This document shows, in pieces, positions 1 through 5,778 of a DNA stretch of 6,112 bases. Each line of letters begins with the position of its first letter. Within the stretch, counting starts at the first letter, position 1. The DNA lies in NCBI GenBank assembly GCA_031274005.1, contig JAISQU010000360.1:1-6112 (forward strand), written 5' to 3'. A program made the translations under genes and the position numbers. The DNA is from Spirochaetales bacterium. GTDB lineage: Bacteria; Spirochaetota; Spirochaetia; DTKZ01. A model generated the notes under the pieces. The model had not been told where the DNA came from and made no database searches. It was given only the letters and a program-made list of their open reading frames with translations.

Positions 1-29
1 TCGCAAAAAACCGGGCTTTCCGCTTCAAT

Positions 30-48
30 CTTTTGGCGATGCCAAAAG
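30..48. repeat. Small perfect hairpin (8-bp stem, 3-nt loop)
   Basis: The arms CTTTTGGC (30-37) and GCCAAAAG (41-48) pair perfectly around a GAT loop. It has the same build, an 8-bp stem with a 3-nt loop, as hairpins in the arrays further right, so it is probably part of a decayed repeat unit extending left of the window. No gene is visible in bases 1-192. Confidence 0.6.
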
Positions 49-55
49 GATTTAC

Positions 56-119
56 GCTGCAATCCCTGGCGCGGCCCAAGGGCTTCCGGTGATTTTACAC
101 GGAAAAAATTGGTGCACCC
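56..119 (+). repeat. 64-bp direct repeat, copy 1 (upstream of isomerase gene)
   Basis: This stretch matches 1528-1591 at 57 of 64 positions in the same orientation. It contains a small stem, 73-77 with 80-84. In copy 2 that stem has changed from GGCCC/GGGCT to AACCC/GGGTT, so pairing is kept although the bases differ. The core CACGGAA (98-104) also recurs in every intact unit of the big array except the fifth, which marks this as a diverged member of that family. The two copies bracket the isomerase gene and the non-coding stretch after it. Confidence 0.8.
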
Positions 120-131
120 CTCGCGAGGGGT
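116..131. repeat. 16-bp perfect palindrome
   Basis: ACCCCTCGCGAGGGGT reads the same on both strands. It directly follows repeat copy 1 and lies 25 nt before the predicted -35 box of the isomerase gene. That resembles the long hairpins that end both arrays just upstream of gene promoters. It could equally be an operator or a remnant repeat hairpin. Confidence 0.55.
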
Positions 132-156
132 AAATATATTTACGCAAACATACTTA

Positions 157-185
157 TTGTCAAACATAGCCAAAGAAAGTATAGT
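157..185 (+). promoter_or_regulatory. Predicted sigma70-type promoter of the isomerase gene
   Basis: A TTGTCA -35 box (157-162) and a TATAGT -10 box (180-185) are separated by 17 nt. Only 7 nt separate the -10 box from the ATG at 193, so transcription would begin at or next to the start codon and the mRNA would be leaderless. No Shine-Dalgarno sequence lies between the -10 box and the ATG. The match is good, but it rests on sequence alone. Confidence 0.55.
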
Positions 186-192
186 GCAAAAT

Positions 193-1035
193 ATGATAAG
201 CCACGTACCAAGAAACACTACGCTAGGAATAGGCTCCTATTGTTATCCTTTTGCGGTAGGGACTAACAAGCGGTTTCTACCCGATAAGCCTTTAGGATCC
301 ATCGGACTCATCGACAAGGCCCTGTACCATAAAGTCAAAGTTGTTCAGCTCGCGGATAATTTGAATCTGCAAAACCTCACGGACGAGCAAATTAATGAAA
401 TCGCGCACTATGCCGGGGAGCATGACGTTACAGTGGAAACCGGGCTGCGGGGAATTTCGGCGGAAAATCTCAGACGGCACATACTCCTTAGCGAACGGAT
501 GGGAGCCAGATTGCTTCGCTGTGTAATTGACTCCATCGGTTATAAGCCCGATTTTAGGGAAATAAACAAGGTACTCACCGATGCGATACCTTTACTGCAT
601 AAAACGGGTATTACGCTTGGAATTGAAAACCATGATCGTTTTCTCGCAAAAGAATTTAAACAAATTATCACAGCCGCCGGAGATCAGAACATTGGTATAG
701 TTTTGGATACAGTCAACTCTTTTTCAAACGAGGAGCGGTCTCAGGAAGTACTCGAAATACTTGCTCCGTACACTGTATGCTTTCACGTTAAAGATTATGC
801 CATCCGCCGCCGTACTGACGCGCAGGGCCTTGTGGTTACCGGCACTATCGCGGGCGAAGGGCGCCTGGATATACCGTATATGCTCAACACATTAAAAAAT
901 CAGGCGGTACGGGATTTTAGTACGATTCTTGAATTCTGGATGGAACCGGAAGAAACAACCGGCGCCACTCTTATAAAAGAAGAACAATGGGTGGAAAAAA
1001 GCATAAAATATCTAAGGAATTTTATTCCGGATTAA
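193..1035 (+). CDS. Sugar phosphate isomerase/epimerase (xylose isomerase-like TIM barrel)
   Basis: A 280-residue protein of the AP-endonuclease-2/xylose isomerase-like barrel family. These are cytoplasmic metal-dependent enzymes that isomerise or epimerise keto- and aldo-sugars or inositol derivatives; the substrate cannot be read here. The N-terminal strand TLGIGSY starts the barrel. The usual four metal ligands are visible at strand ends: Glu145 (GIENHD), Asp172 (VLDTVN), His198 (CFHVKD) and Glu247 (TILEFW). A GEGRLD loop follows the histidine strand. Length is normal. The frame stays open upstream to a TTG at 109, but those 28 codons lie in repeat DNA and past the promoter, so ATG 193 is preferred. 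No ribosome site is obvious. It stands alone, has more AT-rich codons than the other genes, and lies between two direct repeats, so acquisition is possible. The family is fairly sure; the reaction is not. Confidence 0.85.
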   Translation: MISHVPRNTTLGIGSYCYPFAVGTNKRFLPDKPLGSIGLIDKALYHKVKVVQLADNLNLQNLTDEQINEIAHYAGEHDVTVETGLRGISAENLRRHILLSERMGARLLRCVIDSIGYKPDFREINKVLTDAIPLLHKTGITLGIENHDRFLAKEFKQIITAAGDQNIGIVLDTVNSFSNEERSQEVLEILAPYTVCFHVKDYAIRRRTDAQGLVVTGTIAGEGRLDIPYMLNTLKNQAVRDFSTILEFWMEPEETTGATLIKEEQWVEKSIKYLRNFIPD

Positions 1036-1151
1036 AAGATTGGCTCTTAAATCCACTATCAACGAGTTGAGAAATTTTGTCCCCGGATTACCCTGATTTT
1101 CACAGATTAAGAACTTATCCTTAAATAAAATGCAACTATTCAGCCGTAATT

Positions 1152-1183
1152 AGGCGCACCAATTTTTTCCGCGCGCCTTTTTT
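1152..1183 (+). terminator. Possible weak intrinsic terminator with inverted repeat fragment
   Basis: AGGCGC (1152-1157) pairs with GCGCCT (1173-1178), and the arm runs into six T (1178-1183). The loop is long (15 nt), so this is a weak candidate. It is the only terminator-like site after the isomerase gene, about 115 nt past its stop. The loop region 1156-1170 is the reverse complement of GGAAAAAATTGGTGC, the 3' part of the 64-bp repeat, so it is also an inverted repeat scrap. Bases 1036-1151 show nothing else I can name. Confidence 0.3.
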
Positions 1184-1225
1184 GCTTGGCCCATAGCATT
1201 TATATACAGCACCTCCGGCACTTTG

Positions 1226-1268
1226 TTCCGATAGGTATGATTGTATGTGTGCTATCGCACACACGGAA
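1226..1268. repeat. Compound hairpin in decayed repeat region
   Basis: TGTGTGC (1246-1252) pairs with GCACACA (1257-1263) around a TATC loop. The flanking TTCCG (1226-1230) and CGGAA (1264-1268) can extend the stem past a 15-nt bulge. CGGAA is part of a CACGGAA core (1262-1268) shared with the main array. It appears to be a worn member of the same family. Confidence 0.5.
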
Positions 1269-1287
1269 TACGCCAAAAGGTTTTTTT

Positions 1288-1314
1288 GGGCCTCGTTCTG
1301 ACACGACCACGGAA
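1288..1314 (+). repeat. Degenerate direct repeat, copy 1 of 2
   Basis: This segment begins GGGCCTCG and ends in CACGGAA. It closely matches 1378-1405, 90 nt downstream. Its 3' part (CTGACACGACCACGGAA) also resembles the GACGCTATCACGGAA segment of the main array units. It is followed by a weak A/T hairpin (AAAAATG/CATTTTT, 1318-1334) that runs into more T residues. Confidence 0.55.
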
Positions 1315-1377
1315 TAGAAAAATGCTGCATTTTTTTTAATCGGCCTTTTGACCTTCATAAACTACAATAGCTTTATA

Positions 1378-1433
1378 GGGCCTCGGTTCTGACGCAATCA
1401 CGGAACAAACATAAGATGCTTTTGTTTGTTCCG
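1378..1433 (+). repeat. Degenerate direct repeat, copy 2, with 11-bp hairpin
   Basis: Bases 1378-1405 repeat 1288-1314. GACGCAATCACGGA here differs at one base from GACGCTATCACGGA in the main array, which ties this region to the same family. The CACGGAA end opens a perfect hairpin, CGGAACAAACA (1401-1411) with TGTTTGTTCCG (1423-1433), with an 11-nt loop. No T tract follows, so it is not a convincing terminator. Confidence 0.6.
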
Positions 1434-1440
1434 CTTTTAG

Positions 1441-1530
1441 TATCACACGCTTTCGCGTACGTTTATCGGGGCGTGCTTTGACGCCTTGTTATCACAAACA
1501 CGCTCGCGCGTGCGGTTGTCGGGGCATGCT
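1441..1530 (+). repeat. Pair of imperfect ~40-nt direct repeats with hairpins
   Basis: Segments 1441-1477 and 1490-1530 both begin TATCAC, carry a small hairpin (ACGC/GCGT in the first, CACGC/GCGTG in the second) and end in TCGGGGCGTGCT or TCGGGGCATGCT. The paired bases differ between copies while the fold is kept. They lead straight into the 64-bp repeat copy at 1528. I see no gene in 1036-1530; the short frames there are AT-poor chance openings over repeats. Confidence 0.55.
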
Positions 1531-1591
1531 GCAATCCCTGGCGCAACCCATGGGTTTCCAGTGACTTTGCACGGAAAAAATTGGTGCACCC
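1528..1591 (+). repeat. 64-bp direct repeat, copy 2 (head of the main array)
   Basis: This is the second copy of the repeat at 56-119 (57/64 identical). It forms the diverged leading edge of the tandem array. Its CACGGAA core (1570-1576) is followed by GGTGCACCCGGG and then by the first full array unit at 1617. The small stem 1545-1549/1552-1556 (AACCC/GGGTT) replaces GGCCC/GGGCT of copy 1 with pairing preserved. Confidence 0.8.
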
Positions 1592-1616
1592 GGGCATAGT
1601 TGGGTATAACTCACCC

Positions 1617-2505
1617 GGCAATTGCTTCGCAATTGCGTTATATTCACCAGCTTTGGTGACAACCGTGAAGTACATGGTGACTCTCACCGCAAATTTCCGG
1701 GGCCGAGATGCGGTTCGCCTATGCGGGGTCGACGCTATCACGGAAATGTGCGGATGGGTCATAACCACCAGGGCAATTGCTTCGCAATTGCGTTATATTC
1801 ACCAGCTTTGGTGACAACCGTGAAGTACATGGTGAGCCTCACCGCAAATTTCCGGGGGCCGAGATGCGGTTCGCCTATGCGGGGTCGACGCTATCACGGA
1901 AATGTGCGGATGGGTCATAACCACCAGGGCAATTGCTTCGCTTTCAGGAGTGGTGTTTTTTAGCCTGTAGCGTACTGGTGACTCTCACCGCAAATTTCCG
2001 GGGCCGAGATGCGGTTCGCCTATGCGGGGTTGACGCTTTCACGGAAATGTGCGGATGGGTCATAACCACCAGGGCAATTGCTTCGCAATTGCGTTATATT
2101 CACCAGCTTTGGTGACAACCGTGAAGTACATGGTGAGCCTCACCGCAATTTCCGGGGCCGAGATGCGGTTCGCCTATGCGGGGTCGACGCTATCACGGAA
2201 ATGTGCGGATAGGTCATAACCACCAAAGCAATCGCTTCGCGATTGCTTTGCTTTCAGGAGTGATGTTTTTTAGCCTGTAGCGTACTGGTGACTCTCACCG
2301 CAAATTTCCGGGGCCGAGATGCGGTTCGCCAAAGCTGGTTCGATGCTATCACTTAAATTTGCGGATGGGTCATAACCACCAGGGCAATTGCTTCGCGATT
2401 GCGTTATATTCACCAGCTTTGGTGGCAACCGTGAAGTACATGGTGACTCTCACCGCAAATTTCCGGGGCCGAGATGCGGTTCGCCTATGCGAACCGCATC
2501 TCGGC
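1617..2505 (+). repeat. Tandem array of six ~155-nt structured repeat units
   Basis: Units start at 1617, 1772, 1928, 2073, 2227 and 2383, with lengths of 155, 156, 145, 154, 156 and about 123 nt. Each begins with a hairpin of type GCAATTGC-TTC-GCAATTGC. Most then carry CACCA-GCTT-TGGTG and a long stem, CCGCAAATTTCCG with CGGAAATGTGCGG (1687-1699 with 1741-1753 in unit 1). Units 3 and 5 carry a different middle module (CTTTCAGGAGTG...TAGCCTGTAGCG). The first hairpin varies but stays paired: T-A in units 1, 2 and 4, C-G in unit 5 (11-bp stem, 2225-2249) and T·G in unit 6. In unit 3 it is broken. Reading frames over the array carry no protein signature and shift with unit length, so I treat it as non-coding. 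Whether it is transcribed is unknown. Confidence 0.9.
2468..2505. repeat. Perfect 17-bp hairpin ending the left array
   Basis: The arm at 2468-2484 (GCCGAGATGCGGTTCGC) pairs without mismatch with 2489-2505 around a CTAT loop. Internal units carry the same left arm but not the matching right arm, so only the array-terminal unit has the full palindrome. The -35 box of the next gene begins 3 nt later. No T tract follows, so a classical terminator is unlikely. It may insulate or modulate the promoter, or be the end structure of the repeat element. Confidence 0.85.
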
Positions 2506-2508
2506 TAC

Positions 2509-2538
2509 TTGCGTACTTTGCTTTAAACTCCCTATACT
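2509..2538 (+). promoter_or_regulatory. Predicted promoter of the CBS-domain transporter gene
   Basis: TTGCGT (2509-2514) and TATACT (2533-2538) are 18 nt apart. The ATG follows 11 nt after the -10 box, so the 5' leader would be about 5 nt. GGTAG (2542-2546) is a poor Shine-Dalgarno match and would lie mostly outside the transcript. The promoter directly abuts the array-terminal hairpin. Confidence 0.5.
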
Positions 2539-2549
2539 TGTGGTAGAGT

Positions 2550-3791
2550 ATGGTAACTCATAGTGTTGTGCTTGTTATCCTCCTTTCCCTGTCGGCGTTC
2601 TTTTCCGCGGTGGAGACGGCTTTTACTTCTTTGTCTTTTCTGCAAATCCAGGATTTGAAAAGGAGACGGCCGGAAAAGGGCGGCCGCATAGAAAAGACCC
2701 GCATACATTCGGAAAATTTTCTTACGACTATTCTTATCGCGAATAATCTGGTCAATATTGCCGCTTCGGCCATTGTAACGCGGCTGACTCTGCTTTCTTT
2801 CGGCGATGCTTTTTTGGGGGTTTCCACGGGCCTTGTTACGCTTGTCATTCTTATTTTTGGGGAAGTGACGCCAAAGAGGCTCGCGATAACCCACAACGAG
2901 ACGATTTGCCTCTGCGCGGTAGATGTTGTCATCGCGCTGTCCTGGCTGCTGCGTCCCCTTGTTTACTTTATCGGGGCAATCAGCCTGGTTCTGACGCGCG
3001 TATTCGGCCCCGCTCCGGGCCAGAAAATAACCCTTGAGGGAGTTGTCCATCTTGTTAATCTTGCGCAGGATTCAGGCGTTCTGGAAGATGATACAACGCA
3101 GATGATGAAGAGTATTATACATTTTGATGAGGTGAAGGTTCAGGCCATCATGACGCACCGGACCCGGATTTTCAGTCTTCCGGCGGACCAGACAGCGGGC
3201 AAGGTTGTGGACCGCGTTCTGAGCGAGGGATACTCCCGTATACCCGTATACGAGAATAACCCGGAAAATATTGTCGGCGTGGCGCTGGCAAAAGATATTT
3301 GGAAAGCCTGCTACGAGGGGCGCAGAAAAGTTACCCTGAAAAGCCTTATGATACAGCCTGTTTTTGTATCGCCCAAGATGAGCGTGTACAAGCTGCTGTC
3401 AACTTTGAAAGAGCACAAGGTTAACCTGATTGTGGTTCTGGATGAATACGGCGGGCTTGCCGGCATCGTCACATACGAGGATCTTATCGAAGAAATCATA
3501 GGCGAGATCTACGATGAGGATGAGGAAAAAACAACCGGAAAGATTACCGCCCAGGATGACGGAACCTACAAGATTTTGGGCGATACGCCCCTGTACCTTA
3601 TAAACGACAGCCTGGGCACAAGCTTTCCCATTAAAAAAAGCAGTCAGACCCTGGGGGGATTTCTTCTCGATCTTGAGGGTAATATTCCCCTTGCCGGAGA
3701 ACAGATTGCCACGAATGAGGGCGTTTTTATTGTCGAAAGAATTGTCAGGGGAAGAATTATCCTTGCCCACTATTTTCCCAAAAAACCATAG
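2550..3791 (+). CDS. CNNM/CorC-HlyC family membrane transporter with CBS domain pair
   Basis: A 413-residue inner-membrane protein of the CNNM/CorC (TlyC, 'hemolysin C') family, linked in other bacteria to Mg2+/Co2+ export or resistance. The N-terminal DUF21 membrane domain spans about 1-150: first helix at 5-25 with SAVETAFTS, then NNLVNIAASA (65-74), then GEVTPKR (104-110), all hallmark motifs. A CBS pair follows at about 195-315, with GYSRIPVYE (227-235) and VVLDEYGGLAGIVTYEDL (295-312), where nucleotide usually binds. The acidic linker EIYDEDEE leads to the C-terminal CorC_HlyC domain (about 330-410). The length is normal and the protein looks intact. The start is fixed by the first helix and the nearby promoter. 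It is monocistronic; its TAG stop overlaps the left flank of the inverted-repeat element. The haemolysin label is historical and should not be taken as function. Confidence 0.93.
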   Translation: MVTHSVVLVILLSLSAFFSAVETAFTSLSFLQIQDLKRRRPEKGGRIEKTRIHSENFLTTILIANNLVNIAASAIVTRLTLLSFGDAFLGVSTGLVTLVILIFGEVTPKRLAITHNETICLCAVDVVIALSWLLRPLVYFIGAISLVLTRVFGPAPGQKITLEGVVHLVNLAQDSGVLEDDTTQMMKSIIHFDEVKVQAIMTHRTRIFSLPADQTAGKVVDRVLSEGYSRIPVYENNPENIVGVALAKDIWKACYEGRRKVTLKSLMIQPVFVSPKMSVYKLLSTLKEHKVNLIVVLDEYGGLAGIVTYEDLIEEIIGEIYDEDEEKTTGKITAQDDGTYKILGDTPLYLINDSLGTSFPIKKSSQTLGGFLLDLEGNIPLAGEQIATNEGVFIVERIVRGRIILAHYFPKKP

Positions 3792-3921
3792 GAGCCTGTC
3801 GGATTTCTCATAAATGTGAGCCGAAAACGCATTACTCACGCAATTTTGCCCCGCAAAATTGCGCCGTCTTGAACGTCGGGGGTCATTGTGGCAATGGCCC
3901 CGCCTTAAGCGCAACAGGCTC
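3792..3921. mobile_element. Candidate 130-bp MITE-like element with TIRs and ATAG duplication
   Basis: GAGCCTGT (3792-3799) is matched by its reverse complement ACAGGCTC (3914-3921), and both ends are flanked by ATAG (3788-3791 and 3922-3925). Inside are two strong hairpins with 3-nt loops: CGCAATTTTGC/GCAAAATTGCG (3839-3849/3853-3863) and GGGGTCATTG/CAATGGCCCC (3879-3888/3892-3901, one T·G pair). A weaker CTCA/TGAG stem lies near 3810. No coding capacity is visible. It fills nearly all the space between two convergent genes: without it, their stops would be about 16 nt apart. It could instead be a bidirectional terminator or a folded RNA, but there is no T tract. Confidence 0.55.
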
Positions 3922-3941
3922 ATAGCAGCCGTAAAACGGAT

Positions 3942-4523
3942 CTATCCGGCGGAATCTTCCGGCGGGTCCTCCTGCGTGCGCCCGGCGGTCCGGTTCTGCT
4001 TATGTTCCAGCAGAAGGTCAAGAATTATGAGCAGGGCGCCGGCGAATATCAGTATCCCCGGCCACCAGATAACAACGAAATCGCGCAGGCTCGTGGAGAC
4101 GATGCGCAGGCTGAAAAGCAAAAACAGAAGGGACAATAAAATAATGGCCACGGCGGGAACAATCATGTGTATCCGCGCCGCGCCTTTTTTCTTCAGGGCG
4201 AAAAAAAACAGGGATACCCCCGCGAAGAGCATAAAAAGAGGCCAGAACTGTTTGAAGCCTGATTCAAGACCGCCGGTATTCAAAACCAGAAAAAAAGATC
4301 CGGCAAGAATCAGAAAAATGCCGCTAAAAACATGGGCGTCCGCTCCGTTTTTAACATAGGCGCGGTGGAGAAGAAAAAGGCCAATCAGAACAGGAATGGT
4401 CGGCCACAATGAAAGGTTCGCCGTCAGAGAGCCTGTTGTCCGCAGAAGAAGAGCGCCCCCGGCAACAAGAAAAATCAATCCTGCAATAAGCATCTTGCGG
4501 GGAAAATGAATGACTATTTTCAT
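3942..4523 (-). CDS. Small six-helix membrane protein, LiaI/LiaF-like transmembrane domain
   Basis: A 193-residue, very hydrophobic protein with about six membrane helices (near 10-28, 38-56, 65-82, 92-110, 117-139 and 150-172) and a charged C-terminal tail (HKQNRTAGRTQEDPPED). The helices form three similar hairpins, the second helix of each opening with an aromatic-Trp-Pro motif: LWPTIPVLIG (39-48), FWPLFMLFAG (93-102) and WWPGILIFAG (153-162). This pattern is typical of the LiaI/LiaF-like domain found in envelope-stress membrane proteins. The C-terminal sensor domain of true LiaF is absent, so the function is unknown. Its ATG lies 4 nt past the icd stop without a good ribosome site, implying one transcript and translational coupling with icd. 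A metabolic link between the two is not evident. Confidence 0.8.
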   Translation of the reverse strand: MKIVIHFPRKMLIAGLIFLVAGGALLLRTTGSLTANLSLWPTIPVLIGLFLLHRAYVKNGADAHVFSGIFLILAGSFFLVLNTGGLESGFKQFWPLFMLFAGVSLFFFALKKKGAARIHMIVPAVAIILLSLLFLLFSLRIVSTSLRDFVVIWWPGILIFAGALLIILDLLLEHKQNRTAGRTQEDPPEDSAG

Positions 4524-4527
4524 AGCT

Positions 4528-5742
4528 TCATGCTTTCATGCCTTCTATTATGGCGTCGCCGAAGCTGCTCGTGGAAACCTCGCGCGCCGCGTCCATGAGG
4601 CGGGCAAAATCATAGGTAACGATTTTTTTGCTGATGGCGGCAACCAGCCCCGCGTCTATAAGAGCGGCGGCCTCCCGCCAGCCCAGATATTCCAGCATCA
4701 TGGCCCCCGACAAAATAACCGAGCTTGGGTTTACCACATTCTTTCCCGCGTATTTGGGCGCGGTACCGTGGGTCGCCTCAAAAATGGCGTGCCCCGTCAC
4801 ATAGTTGATATTTGCCCCCGGAGCTATGCCTATTCCCCCTACCTGGGCCGCCAGCGCGTCGGAAACATAATCACCGTTTAAGTTCATCGTGGCGATAACA
4901 TCGTATTCCGCGGGACGGGTAAGAATCTGCTGCAAAAAAGCGTCGGCGATGCAGTCCTTGACAAGAATTTTTCCCGCGGGAATCTCCCCCGCGGCGGCCT
5001 CTTCCTGCGTAATGATTTTATCGCGGAAATCCCGCTTCGCGAGCTCATAGCCCCAGGAGCGGAAAGCCCCTTCCGTGTATTTCATAATGTTACCCTTGTG
5101 CACGAGGGTAAGGCTTTTTCTTTTGTTCTCCACCGCGTATTCAAGGGCCGCCCGGACAAGCCTTTCTGTTCCGGTTTTACTCGCCGGTTTGATGCCCACC
5201 CCGGAATCTTCGCGTATATTCCAGCCCATCTCACTTTTCAGAAAAGCGATAAGTTTTTTTGCCTCCGGGGTTCCCGCGGCGGATTCATAGCCGGCATAGA
5301 CATCTTCGGTATTTTCCCGAAAAACAACCATATTCACCAGTTCGGGATTTTTTACCGGGGAAGGTATGCCCGGATAATATTTTACGGGCCGCAGGCACGC
5401 GTAGAGGTCCAGCCTTTGGCGCAGGGTAACATTGAGGCTGCGAAAACCCTCCCCTACAGGCGTGGTCAGGGGCCCCTTTATGCCGACAAGGTATTCCCTG
5501 AAAGCATCTTCTGTTGCCGGGGGGAGCCAGTCCCCCGTGGTTTTGAAAGCCTTTTCGCCCGCAAGAATTTCCTTCCAGGCGATTTTGCGTTTACCGCCGT
5601 AGGCTTTTTCAACAGCCGCGTCAAATACCCTTACCGCCGCGGCCCAGATATCCGGGCCGGTACCATCGCCTTCGATATAGGGAATCACAGGATCATCCGG
5701 CACGCGAAGACCGGTTTGTGTCATCTGTATTTTTTCCGCCAT
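4528..5742 (-). CDS. icd: Isocitrate dehydrogenase, NADP-dependent type
   Basis: A 404-residue cytoplasmic enzyme converting isocitrate to 2-oxoglutarate and CO2, feeding the TCA route and glutamate synthesis. It closely resembles the Bacillus/E. coli type from the N-terminal IPYIEGDGTGPDIW onwards. Substrate residues are visible: Ser102 and Asn104 in RSLNVTLRQ, Arg108, Arg118 (CLRPV), Arg142 (FRENTED), Lys216 (VHKGNIMK), Asp291 and Asp295 (NLNGDYVSDALAAQ). The cofactor loop HGTAPKYAG with Lys330-Tyr331, plus Tyr377 and Arg381 in TYDFARLM, matches NADP-using enzymes. Ser102 is the site phosphorylated by AceK in enterics. ATG 5742 is chosen because the open frame above it (to 5898) is repeat and promoter DNA. 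ATG 5724 (398 aa), preceded by GGAA, is an alternative. It lies upstream of the LiaF-like gene in one operon. Confidence 0.96.
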   Translation of the reverse strand: MAEKIQMTQTGLRVPDDPVIPYIEGDGTGPDIWAAAVRVFDAAVEKAYGGKRKIAWKEILAGEKAFKTTGDWLPPATEDAFREYLVGIKGPLTTPVGEGFRSLNVTLRQRLDLYACLRPVKYYPGIPSPVKNPELVNMVVFRENTEDVYAGYESAAGTPEAKKLIAFLKSEMGWNIREDSGVGIKPASKTGTERLVRAALEYAVENKRKSLTLVHKGNIMKYTEGAFRSWGYELAKRDFRDKIITQEEAAAGEIPAGKILVKDCIADAFLQQILTRPAEYDVIATMNLNGDYVSDALAAQVGGIGIAPGANINYVTGHAIFEATHGTAPKYAGKNVVNPSSVILSGAMMLEYLGWREAAALIDAGLVAAISKKIVTYDFARLMDAAREVSTSSFGDAIIEGMKA

Positions 5743-5749
5743 AGTGGAA

Positions 5750-5778
5750 AGTATACCGGAATGAAGTGTTATATGCAA
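5750..5778 (-). promoter_or_regulatory. Predicted promoter of icd
   Basis: On the minus strand TTGCAT (5778-5773) and TATACT (5755-5750) are separated by 17 nt. The ATG follows 7 nt after the -10 box, so the predicted transcript starts at or beside the start codon. No Shine-Dalgarno sequence precedes it (TTCCACT). The -35 box directly touches the array-terminal hairpin at 5779. Confidence 0.6.

Noticed and set aside
109..192. TTG-started extension of the isomerase frame
   Set aside because: It lies in the 64-bp repeat, a palindrome and the predicted promoter. The barrel's first strand starts soon after ATG 193.
1463..2115. Several open frames of 60-113 codons over the left array, one with an internally repeated peptide
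   Set aside because: They follow the repeat units, change frame because unit lengths (145-156) are not uniformly divisible by three, occur on both strands and show no protein signature. They are better explained as stop-poor repeat DNA.
1617..2505. CRISPR array
   Set aside because: Unit length (~155 nt) is far above CRISPR repeat-spacer spacing. Whole units are conserved, there are no unique spacers of uniform short length in this array, and no cas genes are present.
2468..2505. Intrinsic terminator at the end of the left array
   Set aside because: The stem is strong, but it is followed by TACTTGCG rather than a T tract. The same applies to the right-array hairpin in the gene direction.
2550..3791. 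Haemolysin toxin
   Set aside because: The family name is historical. The DUF21-CBS-CorC architecture fits a divalent-cation transporter and no toxin feature is visible.
3859..4359. 166-codon + strand frame over the LiaF-like gene
   Set aside because: It is arginine/lysine-rich nonsense antisense to a clear six-helix membrane protein, and it begins inside the inverted-repeat element.
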